NCBI GenBank assembly: GCA_001543385.1 | Contig: LPNH01000001.1 | Coordinates: 124,001 to 188,000 of the forward strand | Reading direction: 5' to 3' | Length of the DNA: 64,000 bases | Source: Candidatus Hemicellulosilyticus sp. P3 | GTDB lineage: Bacteria > Bacteroidota > Bacteroidia > Bacteroidales > P3 | Part shown: piece by piece, positions 45,001-51,451 of the stretch | Layout: each line of letters begins with the position of its first letter | Position numbering within the stretch: the first letter of the stretch is position 1 | Made by a program: the position numbers and the translations under genes | Notes under the pieces: model-generated | Databases searched by the model: none | Told to the model about the DNA's origin: nothing | Seen by the model: only the letters and a program-made list of their open reading frames with translations

Positions 45001-47763
45001 AACGGATTCTACATCGATCAGCACAGCAATGCCGTACACGGTGTCTGCGACAGCACCTACTATCTTGACTTGACAGTATTCAACACTCATCGCGCTCCGG
45101 TTGAATCCGTTGTGGCGCGTGACTACTATCTGTGGCCGCGCACAAACCGTTGGTACACGGTGTCGGGACAGTACACAGAGACCGTCACCGACGCGGTCAA
45201 CGGACACTGCGACAGTGTCTATACGCTGAATCTGGAGATTTATAGCGACAGTGTCAGCACTGTCAGCCATACAGATTGCAGCCGTTACACCTGGCGAGGG
45301 CGCACCTACACCACCTCCGGCCGCTACGCAGACACTGTCTACAATGCGGTGCATGGCGTGGCTGACAGTATCTATATTCTTGATTTGGTGCTGCACTATC
45401 CCGACACCGTCGCCTGGAATGCCACTGCTTGCAACGAATACGTCTGGACATCTGACGCAGCTGTCTGGGCACCCGACACACTGACCGTCAGCAACACTTA
45501 CTATCATTACGACCGCAATGCGGTCGGTGGTGTATGCGACCGTGTCTACAAACTGAATCTGACCATCCAGCACACCTACATCGACAGTACGGCTGTCACG
45601 GCTTGTGGCGGTTACGATTGGCGCAACCATCACTATACAGTGTCGGGCAATTACAGCGAGACAGTGCGTCGGAACGCGGTCAACGCCTGCGACAGTGTCT
45701 TCAAGCTGCACCTGACTGTCAACCGTGAATACAGCGTCGTCGACAACCAGCAGGTTTGCGACGCCTACTACTGGGCTCCCTCCAACCGCACCTTTACATC
45801 CGACACCTCGTTTGTCGACACCTTATATACAGTCAATCACTGTGACAGCATTGTGACACTCAATCTGAACGTCTTCTATAGCAGCGATCGTGTCTCGCAC
45901 CGCTATCCGGTCGCCTGCGGTCACTACACATGGCCGTTGACGGGTCGTACTTACACTGCATCGACCACCGACACTTACTCATGGAGCGACGGCCAGGTGT
46001 GCGACAGCTCCATCATGCTGCACCTGACAGTGTATCCCGTCAGCACCACCGTCATCCGCGACAGTGGTTGCGTGGCCTATACATGGCGTGGCCATGAATA
46101 TACGGCCAGCGGTTCCTACTTCGACACATTGCTTACCGGCCATGGTTGCGACAGCATCCTCAACCTACAGCTTTCCGTCTACCGGCATCACCGTGATGCG
46201 GTCTATCACGATACGGCCTGCGACAGCTACACTTGGCACGGCCGCACCTACACCTCCAGCACCACGTCGCCCACATTCGACACGCTGACATTGCACGGCT
46301 GCGACAGTACAGTCCGGTTGAGCCTGACGGTGTACAACAGCCGCCGCGTTGTCGCCCCCCACGTCGCCTGCGACCGGTTTACATGGATAGACGGCATTAC
46401 CTACACAACTTCGACACAGACACCGGTCTACCACACCGTCACGTCGCACGGCTGTGACAGCGCTGTCACATTGCATTTGACCGTGAACCGTTCCACCTCG
46501 TCAGTCTTCGACACTGCCGTCTGCGCTTCGCTGACTTGGGTGGACGGACAGACCTATACTGCCACGACCGACACTCCGACCTATCGTTATGCCGCCGGCA
46601 ACGCTGTTGGCTGCGACAGCACCGTGACGCTCCATCTCACCGTCAACAACAACGGCTCGACCGTTGACCTGGCTGATTGCGATTCCCTTCTGTGGAACGG
46701 CACGGTCTACCGAGTCTCCGATACCGCCGTCGAGCACTACGTCAATGCGGCAGGCTGCGACAGCGTGGTCACCTACAACCTGCAGGTCAACCACAGCGTC
46801 ACCACGCATGAGGCTGTGACCGCCTGCGACAGCCTCGTATGGCATGGCATCACGTACACATATAGCCCGGACAACGCCACCTACCTGACGCAGACCGAGC
46901 AAGGCTGCGACAGCATTGTCGTTTTGGATTTGACACTCAACCGCAGCAACACCGCTCTATTCTCCCAGACGGCATGTGACAGCTACACCTGGCATGGCAC
47001 CACTTACACCTCCGGAACAGAGTTGGGCGATGCCTCCTATGTCAGCCTCAATGCCGCCGGTTGCGATAGCACCACGTGGTTGCTGCTGACGCTCAACCGC
47101 TCGGTGACTACTTCGATCACCGACCGCGGTGTGGACGTCTACACTTGGAACGGCGTCGATTACACCGCCTCGGGCACCTACAGCCAGACTCTCACAGCCA
47201 CCAACGGCTGTGACAGTGTTGTCACGCTACAGCTGGTCATGATCGATTTTCCGTTGCCGCAGATACTTGTCCACGGTGACCGCCTGCTGATGGTCAACCA
47301 CTATCCCGAAGGGGAGGGCACAGCGCAGGTGAACTACATTGCTTACCGCTGGTACCGCAACAACACCCTCATCCCCGGAGCCACCAACGACTACTACAAC
47401 AGCTCCAACTATGCCACGCTTCAAGGTTGCTACTATGTCGAAGTTCCTGTTGACGCCAGCCGATCTATGTGGGTGTCCTCCAACACCATCTGCATCGGTG
47501 TCGGTGTCGACGAGGTCCATGGTGCCGACGCGGATTTCAGCGTTTATCCCAATCCAGTGGTGTCCGGCGACCGTATGACAGTCCGCGCCACCGTATCGCA
47601 CGCCACGCTGACGGTCTACGACTTGCAGGGCCGCCAAGTGATGCGTCGTTCGATGGATTCAGATCAGACATCGTTCCTCGCTGACTTCCCCGCCGGTGTC
47701 TACACCTTACGTTTGGAGACAACTGACGGCCGAACTGTCGCCAAAAAACTCATCGTTCGTTAA
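39097..47763 (+). CDS. Giant cysteine-paired tandem-repeat surface protein with T9SS sorting domain
   Basis: It is a 2,888-aa protein. A signal peptide (CLLILLLGLLPFSRLQGQ) is followed by about 49 tandem units of about 54 aa covering 39355-47250. The unit consensus is CDSYTWHG..YT.SG.Y.DT......GCDS.V.L.LTV, with one Cys at each conserved position. A beta-rich segment and a type A T9SS sorting domain (FSVYPNPVVSGD...KKLIVR) end the protein. Units are well diverged in DNA. Inference: a long, disulfide-stiffened, outer-surface fibre or adhesin anchored through the T9SS. I know similar repeats only as unnamed proteins of Bacteroidales. The start is ATG at 39097 or 39100; the longer frame adds a charged stretch before the signal peptide. 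An outer-membrane-like gene follows 24 bases later. Confidence 0.9.
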   Translation: MMQSRIISKCLLILLLGLLPFSRLQGQTQVQRGAYCSGVHVTDVVSLPGLTFTIDTVFYNVNTGQAQIYNVSIGGVYNYLYTIYPSYDVTESVDECDRYTWNVGAVTRNYTASATDAITLQSVDGCDSIRRLNLTIRRSTAATQTETACDRFVWTTSDPDVNGHTSHGTYTASSSGDQIVLENAAGCDSTVTLNLTVRYNSNAAYSDSVCKTGFTGSYTWNEGKGYSETYSQPTDGSLVEYLVSYTNSYNCPSVDTLRLALFRNDTLVEPAQVRCDSIWWHGVKYTSGGDKEYVSHDVVGGVCDSVYQLSLSIYSDSAADMEHQTLAGAATYSWRGRDYAIPAGDTVLCDTVLNAVQGVCDSMFSVMVSNYAVVTFDTMFCDGYRFTPRGGGAPFDVTADTSVRDTLSATIDTIFIWNIDIQPSYASVIETVNLCDSARWYADGYVEDYNSDPASNHTGDSLYVASTAMPTVTLKTFSSNGLCDSVVTVNLTVYPSYTDTLTTPVEDLGAHCGTYTWHGIVYSETTDPACFMDASVHGCDSLVAMKVTLRPTGDSIRVVEDCGSYEWQPVGLPPVIFTADTLHTIAVLPGQAANGCDSLLLLQVYVYPTYDTTYTVTACDHFQWVNVNHPTQDADGNPVSDSLYRADATLGPVTYNTHPRVSEHCDSIVTIQLTVLPNDTIADTATSCYPYRFGDSTYSVTTVVYDTLPGLAANGCAVIGAHHIVIYNPVSRYDTVDACYSYTWLSHRHTLTTDTVGYFATVHGCDSNVYMHIIIHDSTSTTETLTTCGDTTWHGIYLAEAVGSTVSYDTVAYHLTDVYGCDSTAHIHLTVKSQAYDTVALNPCDRYTWRDGNAYTSDTVVSYRSPGIAANGCDSITYLELSIKYSTYRQLDTAVCESFVWQTTVPDTSGATFHGEFTASNNTAQVFLVNAAGCDSVITLNLTVNHNNTGEDSLVVCDSVLWNGLWYSASGDYTTTLPGANIYSCDSTVTLHLTVNNSSATVDSVEYCDSYTWPMNGATYAHSTQVPQVRLTNRFGCDSTVTLHLTLHSSDRNAVDAVSACDSLVWHGATYAGNTQSPTFDTLTVHGCDSTVTLHLNIRHSTAGTLDTAVCDSVLWHTGVWYTASTIFPDTLTGRNGCDSVNRVRLTVVTPVVTDIHESACDTYTWTHNGATYTLTGDYRDTVSSSTGCDSVIVLHLTIHHSDTVSNIYNTETRHECNNYVWNGSTYWQTGIYQWRTTDIHGCDSVTWLNLTITPSGRDTLYQAACNSYDWDGTVYTADTLFVYDSTVNATCNIYHWIDIHIARDTATTEMQMACNAYEWTDGVNFRYYYTEDTVASITLHRPYSGCDSTVTLNLTVNHPTVGYDSVSACDSYYGTPLQRTFTASFDSVINLTALNGTRNRYGCDSLLHQVVNIRRSSYHRVDTVVCQGITWNGRYYTSDIYGPVQARVNDEGCRHLDTLNLTVHHPDTAATDILSGCDSLFWHGGWYTASGIYYHTVDSVANGVCDSVYVLNLTLYATQHDMLADGACYSYQWARNGQSYTNPGLYSHIRPSVAAGGCDSVYWLSLSIYGDESEQIYNASCDSLTWHGTTYTATGTYRYNTQSSHGCDSVVWLNLTIHHADTASAHLYETVCGNYIWKGADYRQSGIYRYDTLTVNGCDSTVWLHLTVNSYDTIDTAVVRDANTRNCDSYTWTVDGRVHHYTASGTYFDTVVPNVSLCGQLHRLDLTILQSTADTVVRPQCGSWTYNGVLYTSDTIIERGRDVGGNAAGCDSVHYLHIVINTPVTTYDTHDVCDSLLWIDGNTYTASNYTAVYEVPGGSVLTQCDSTVVLQLTVRNSSVKADTLVGCDRRYWSLVGRTYYADIDTTVNYTALTGVANAAGCDSLIAMHISVPSSSNTVDSVVSCGPYRWSNGVRYLSSIDGPVYLDRNRYGCDSTVTLHLEVYQHVSRYEVDTVCDSAVWHGTAYFTNGFYIDQHSNAVHGVCDSTYYLDLTVFNTHRAPVESVVARDYYLWPRTNRWYTVSGQYTETVTDAVNGHCDSVYTLNLEIYSDSVSTVSHTDCSRYTWRGRTYTTSGRYADTVYNAVHGVADSIYILDLVLHYPDTVAWNATACNEYVWTSDAAVWAPDTLTVSNTYYHYDRNAVGGVCDRVYKLNLTIQHTYIDSTAVTACGGYDWRNHHYTVSGNYSETVRRNAVNACDSVFKLHLTVNREYSVVDNQQVCDAYYWAPSNRTFTSDTSFVDTLYTVNHCDSIVTLNLNVFYSSDRVSHRYPVACGHYTWPLTGRTYTASTTDTYSWSDGQVCDSSIMLHLTVYPVSTTVIRDSGCVAYTWRGHEYTASGSYFDTLLTGHGCDSILNLQLSVYRHHRDAVYHDTACDSYTWHGRTYTSSTTSPTFDTLTLHGCDSTVRLSLTVYNSRRVVAPHVACDRFTWIDGITYTTSTQTPVYHTVTSHGCDSAVTLHLTVNRSTSSVFDTAVCASLTWVDGQTYTATTDTPTYRYAAGNAVGCDSTVTLHLTVNNNGSTVDLADCDSLLWNGTVYRVSDTAVEHYVNAAGCDSVVTYNLQVNHSVTTHEAVTACDSLVWHGITYTYSPDNATYLTQTEQGCDSIVVLDLTLNRSNTALFSQTACDSYTWHGTTYTSGTELGDASYVSLNAAGCDSTTWLLLTLNRSVTTSITDRGVDVYTWNGVDYTASGTYSQTLTATNGCDSVVTLQLVMIDFPLPQILVHGDRLLMVNHYPEGEGTAQVNYIAYRWYRNNTLIPGATNDYYNSSNYATLQGCYYVEVPVDASRSMWVSSNTICIGVGVDEVHGADADFSVYPNPVVSGDRMTVRATVSHATLTVYDLQGRQVMRRSMDSDQTSFLADFPAGVYTLRLETTDGRTVAKKLIVR
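39355..47250 (+). repeat. About 49 tandem coding repeats of about 160 bp
   Basis: Each unit encodes about 54 aa with two conserved motifs, CD.YTW and GCDS.V.L.LTV, separated by about 30-40 residues. By direct reading 44 units keep both cysteines; units 5, 36 and 49 lack the first one, and units 6 and 37 lack the second. DNA identity between neighbours looks modest apart from short recurring TGCGACAGC-type runs, so this is old duplication and not a recent expansion. Confidence 0.85.
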
Positions 47764-47787
47764 ACCTATTTTCTGCATTCCGATAAT

Positions 47788-48714
47788 ATGAAAAAGAAAA
47801 TTCTGCCGTTTCTCATTGCCCTCGCAGCCCTCGTGCCACAAGCCTCTGCATGGGGTGGAGGCCTGATTCTGGGCTCGGAGTCCTATCTGAGCTTTGGCGT
47901 GCTGGGCGGCCCCGGCGGGCTCATGTTCAACGGTTCTGTCAAAGAGCCCAGTTCAATGGGATTCACCTTTGGATTCAACGTCAACTACACTTGCTACATC
48001 AACAACTACATCGGATTCTCCACAGGTGTCCATATCAACCGCATGAGCAGCGGCTACTACGAGAGCGATGTGCTCTCTTACGGGACGGGCAACGTCCAGG
48101 TCGGCGACGGTTCGACATTATGGACAGTAAATGCCCGCTATCACTTGAAAACGGGCCGGGTCGACGAAACCTATAAGACCTACTTCGTAGAAGTCCCTGT
48201 CTTGCTCGCCATGCAGTACCGCAAATGGTATTGGAACATGGGTCTGAAAGTGGCTGTTCCCGTCGCTATGCATGCCGACTATACTTATGACAAGAGCGAT
48301 CTTTACCTCGACGAAGTGCTGGGGTCAGGGACAGTGCTCTCCAACCCGTTGCATGTCAACAGCTATGACGGTGCATCCGGCGAGGTGGATCTCTACGACA
48401 AACAGCGGCACCAGCTGTTAATGTTCTACGTGATGGCCTCGGCTGAAATCGGCTACAATGTGGCATTCTATGGCGGAGCCTCGTCGCTCTCGGTGGGAGT
48501 GTTTATGGATATGTCGGTCAATTCCGCCAAACTCAACAATGCCGCCAATACAGCGTCGATTACTCTGAACACCAATGAGTTGTACTACCATAATTCCGTG
48601 CAGACAGACAAGGTGAAATCCGTCGGTTGTTTCAAAGCCGGCATCAAGTTGCAATACAACCTTGGCATAGGCCAGGGCGCCCGACGGAGCACACGGGGCC
48701 TGCGCTACTTATAG
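47788..48714 (+). CDS. Putative outer-membrane beta-barrel protein linked to the giant protein
   Basis: It is a 308-aa protein with a clear signal peptide (MKKKILPFLIALAALVPQASA) and many amphipathic strands: FGFNVNYTCYINNYIGFSTG, then YFVEVPVLLAMQYRKWYWNMGLKVAVP. The pattern 'FVEVPVLL' is that of outer-membrane barrel proteins annotated as PorT-like or OMP_b-brl. It begins 24 bases after the giant repeat protein, with no promoter or terminator between, so they are probably co-expressed. A partner or anchor for the giant protein is a reasonable guess. The C-terminal strand does not end in Phe, since the protein continues to LRYL. Confidence 0.75.
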   Translation: MKKKILPFLIALAALVPQASAWGGGLILGSESYLSFGVLGGPGGLMFNGSVKEPSSMGFTFGFNVNYTCYINNYIGFSTGVHINRMSSGYYESDVLSYGTGNVQVGDGSTLWTVNARYHLKTGRVDETYKTYFVEVPVLLAMQYRKWYWNMGLKVAVPVAMHADYTYDKSDLYLDEVLGSGTVLSNPLHVNSYDGASGEVDLYDKQRHQLLMFYVMASAEIGYNVAFYGGASSLSVGVFMDMSVNSAKLNNAANTASITLNTNELYYHNSVQTDKVKSVGCFKAGIKLQYNLGIGQGARRSTRGLRYL

Positions 48715-48783
48715 ACATCTAACAGACGGTCATCCCCTTTCTCGGCCGACATTCCGCCCCCTCGCTGTCGAAACAGTTTATTC

Positions 48784-50148
48784 TTAAGGGCGACAGGAGA
48801 CGGTAAGACAGATATCCCTTTGGATCTGGCGCAGACGGCGCATGTCGGCCGGGTGGATGAGACAGAGCCAATGCCGGCGCAGGTTTTGCAGCCATTGGCG
48901 CAGCAGGGGGTGGAGCAAGGCGTTGAGGCGAGCCACCACGAGGGCTGTGAGCAGCGCCAGAACACCCCAGGCCAGTCCACGGCTGCATCCGACGATGACG
49001 GCGCAGGCGAGGATATAGATCAGTGAGACGATGAGCCGGATGCCGTAATTGAACGAACTGCGGAACTGAGGGTCTTTGACCCATCGTTTAGGAATCAGGT
49101 GCGTGGGCACTATCGGCAGAGGGTTGCACATCAGTGACCATAAAAACACATTGCGCAAAGGTTGACAGATGGCGGCGGCGACAGCCAGCGCCGCCACGGC
49201 GGCGGTCATGCCAACCGTTTCGGCAAGGTTCCAGTGGTCCGCCGCCGTGCGGATGTTGAGACGTCGCCGCCGGCAGATGTCTAAAAAAGCGCGAGCCTGG
49301 CGGATAGACTCAGGCAACTCGTTGTCCCCGTCATTGACAGTGGCGTTGAAATACCAGGCAATCTCACGCCGGGTGACGAAGCGTTGCCATGCAGTGTTGC
49401 GGCGGTGCTTGGACTTGCGCCACGACGGGTTCAGTATATGGCACAGGGCGTAGACCTCGTCATAATAAACCTTGCTTTCAATATGGTGCATCTGCTGCTT
49501 GAGCGCCGTGGACAGTCGTTCGCGCATTTGGTTCAGCGCCACTGGCTCGTCGGTTTCGAATTGTTGCATAAAGGGTTGCACAGGGATGGGCTCCCCGATG
49601 TCGACGACTAGATTGCTGTAAGGCGCTTCATAGTGGTCGAAGTCAATGCCGGCAGGGACTATATAAAGCGGTTCTTTCCCCAGTTCAGACTGTGTTTCGC
49701 CGGCAATACGGAACATACCTTTCACCAACGGGAGCAGCTGATGTCGGTCGTTGTGGCGCCCCTCGGCCATGAGGCACAGCGGCACGCGGTTCAGCAGCAC
49801 CTGTTTCGACGCATCGAATATGGCCTCGTTTTTTGCCAGCGACGATTTGCCGTCGCGGATGCGGTAAACGGGCAGGATTTTCAAAAAGGTGAGAATACGG
49901 TGAACAGTGGGGTTGGCGAAGATATCGGCACGGGCTAAAAAAACGGTGGAACGGTGCATGAAATAGAGCACCGCCATAGGTTCCATGAGCGCGTTTTGGT
50001 GGCACGGAGCGATAATGTAATGTTCGCCGCGGGGCAGATTTCTGCGCCCGCGAACCACCACATTCCTATAGTGGCAGCGGGTGGCAAGAATAGAGACAGG
50101 CAGCAGGATATAGTAAGCCAGGTTGAAAGAATGGATAGCTTTCTTCAT
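48784..50148 (-). CDS. PlsC-family 1-acyl-sn-glycerol-3-phosphate acyltransferase
   Basis: The acyltransferase domain occupies about residues 30-260. The catalytic His is in APCHQNALMEPM, where related Bacteroidota enzymes have Asp at the Glu position. The substrate-binding motif is AEGRHNDRHQLLPLVKGM, and a VPAGIDF block follows. Two or three hydrophobic helices (about 315-410) anchor the C-terminal half to the inner membrane. It probably acylates lysophosphatidate or another lipid acceptor. The start ATG at 50148 (MKKAIHSFNLAYYILL) lies 4 bases after a TATCTTTG box. It is divergent from the DUF4294 gene. Confidence 0.85.
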   Translation of the reverse strand: MKKAIHSFNLAYYILLPVSILATRCHYRNVVVRGRRNLPRGEHYIIAPCHQNALMEPMAVLYFMHRSTVFLARADIFANPTVHRILTFLKILPVYRIRDGKSSLAKNEAIFDASKQVLLNRVPLCLMAEGRHNDRHQLLPLVKGMFRIAGETQSELGKEPLYIVPAGIDFDHYEAPYSNLVVDIGEPIPVQPFMQQFETDEPVALNQMRERLSTALKQQMHHIESKVYYDEVYALCHILNPSWRKSKHRRNTAWQRFVTRREIAWYFNATVNDGDNELPESIRQARAFLDICRRRRLNIRTAADHWNLAETVGMTAAVAALAVAAAICQPLRNVFLWSLMCNPLPIVPTHLIPKRWVKDPQFRSSFNYGIRLIVSLIYILACAVIVGCSRGLAWGVLALLTALVVARLNALLHPLLRQWLQNLRRHWLCLIHPADMRRLRQIQRDICLTVSCRP

Positions 50149-50152
50149 ATCG

Positions 50153-50160
50153 CAAAGATA
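50153..50160 (-). promoter_or_regulatory. -7 box immediately upstream of the plsC-like start
   Basis: TATCTTTG on the minus strand ends four bases before the ATG at 50148. As at 35984, transcription would start at or next to the ATG, so a leaderless message is likely. Confidence 0.55.
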
Positions 50161-50193
50161 CAATAAAAATGCGAAAAATGAGTTTGTTTAATA

Positions 50194-50796
50194 ATGCGAC
50201 GGCTAATTTTGTTCTTGTTACCGTTATGGACAATGCGCATCGTATGTGCGCAGCAACCATACGAGACGGCGCTGCAGGACCGCAAGGTGCGTTTTGCCAC
50301 CGTGGTGGACGGCGACACCATACCGCTCTACTATCTGAAAGACGTACAGATTGAGAGCTCGTCGCTGTTGCTTACCCCACAGGAGATACGCAAGAACAGA
50401 AAACTGATACGCAACGTGAAACTGATGCTGCCTTTTGCCCGTGAGGGCAAAAGACGGTTGGATGCCCTGGAGGTCGAAATAGCAAACCTGCCGCGCGGCG
50501 AACGCCGTGCGGCTATCAAACAGGCCGAGCGGCAGCTCCTTGACGAATATGGCAAAGATTTAAAGAAATATACTTTCTCACAAGGGCTGGTGCTCATCAA
50601 ACTCATCGACCGTGAGACAGGGCGCACTTCGTATAAGATTGTCGACGAGCTTCGCGGCCGTTTACGGGCCTCTTTCTATCAACTCTTTGCCCGCCTGTTC
50701 GGATATAATCTGAAGACAGGTTTTGATCCCGTGAACGACAAGCATGACGAGCTCATCGACCGTATTGTTATATCGATAGACAATGGCAAACTCTGA
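50194..50796 (+). CDS. DUF4294 domain-containing exported protein
   Basis: It is a 200-aa protein with a signal peptide (LILFLLPLWTMRIVCAQ) and the DUF4294 domain: VVDGDTIPLYYLKDV, then RKNRKLIRNVKLMLPFA and SQGLVLIKLIDRETG. The family is confined to Bacteroidota and has no known function. The conserved basic helix and the 'KLIDRETG' block suggest a periplasmic helical domain. Its last 14 bases overlap the NlpC/P60 gene, so the two are translationally coupled and may work together on the cell wall. Confidence 0.87.
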   Translation: MRRLILFLLPLWTMRIVCAQQPYETALQDRKVRFATVVDGDTIPLYYLKDVQIESSSLLLTPQEIRKNRKLIRNVKLMLPFAREGKRRLDALEVEIANLPRGERRAAIKQAERQLLDEYGKDLKKYTFSQGLVLIKLIDRETGRTSYKIVDELRGRLRASFYQLFARLFGYNLKTGFDPVNDKHDELIDRIVISIDNGKL

Positions 50797-51451
50797 CACT
50801 GCCCAGCGGGGCTACTGCTTCCTGTCTGCGGTGCCCATGCGGCGCGAACCCTCCGATCGGTCGGAAATGGTGAACCAGCTGCTGCGCGGCGACACCTTCT
50901 CCGTATTGCGTCGTGAGGATGCGTGGACGCTGGTGCGATGCGACCATGACGGTTACGAGGGCTGGATTGACAACAAGCAGTGGCGTTTCGCCTCCGGGAG
51001 GCGGCACACGTGTGCCGCGGTGGCGGCGAGTCCGTCCGATGTGGCATTGCGCAGATATTTAGGGTCGCCCTACCTGTGGGGTGGCCGCACCGTGTCGGGC
51101 ATCGATTGTTCGGGGCTTACACAAGTCTGTTTCGCTGCCGCAGGGGTGTCGCTCCGGCGTGACGCGTGGCAACAGGCGGAGCAGGGGTGTGCAGTGGATT
51201 CGGTTGCGGAGACGCGCCGTGACGACCTTTGTTTCTTTCAGAATAGGGAGGGCAGGGTGGTGCATGTGGGCATCGCGCTGGGTGGCGGACGCATCATCCA
51301 TGCATCCGGCCAGGTGCGCGTCGACAATCTGGACGAGAAAGGAATTTTTGACCCATCCGAGGGTGTCTATACCCATCGGTTGCACAGCATCCGGCGTATT
51401 CTGGCAACCTCCGGCATGAGCCAGGACGACAGGCCGTCCGGCGATGCTTAG
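50783..51451 (+). CDS. C40-family peptidase (NlpC/P60) with SH3-like domain
   Basis: It is a peptidoglycan hydrolase that cuts D-gamma-glutamyl-diaminopimelate links. An N-terminal bacterial SH3-like domain (about 10-70) precedes the NlpC/P60 domain. The nucleophile is the Cys in SGIDCSGL (preceded by YLWGGRT), and the His is in VVHVGIAL, with a second polar residue in IIHASG. There is no signal peptide, unlike most such enzymes, so it may act on recycled muropeptides in the cytoplasm; a family of Bacteroidota NlpC enzymes does this. It overlaps the DUF4294 gene by 14 bases, and its stop overlaps the convergent acyl-CoA synthetase stop. Confidence 0.9.
   Translation: MANSDTAQRGYCFLSAVPMRREPSDRSEMVNQLLRGDTFSVLRREDAWTLVRCDHDGYEGWIDNKQWRFASGRRHTCAAVAASPSDVALRRYLGSPYLWGGRTVSGIDCSGLTQVCFAAAGVSLRRDAWQQAEQGCAVDSVAETRRDDLCFFQNREGRVVHVGIALGGGRIIHASGQVRVDNLDEKGIFDPSEGVYTHRLHSIRRILATSGMSQDDRPSGDA

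Noticed and set aside
44032-45711. Long minus-strand open frame (559 aa) inside the giant repeat gene
   Set aside because: It is antisense to a clearly coding tandem repeat and mirrors its repeat period. Its composition (Val/Gly/Ala/Asp/Arg) is that of a GC-rich shadow, with no signal peptide or motif.
39355-47250. CRISPR or non-coding satellite in the tandem repeat region
   Set aside because: Units are about 160 bp, contiguous, diverged, and stay in one frame over 49 copies with no spacers; this is coding repetition.
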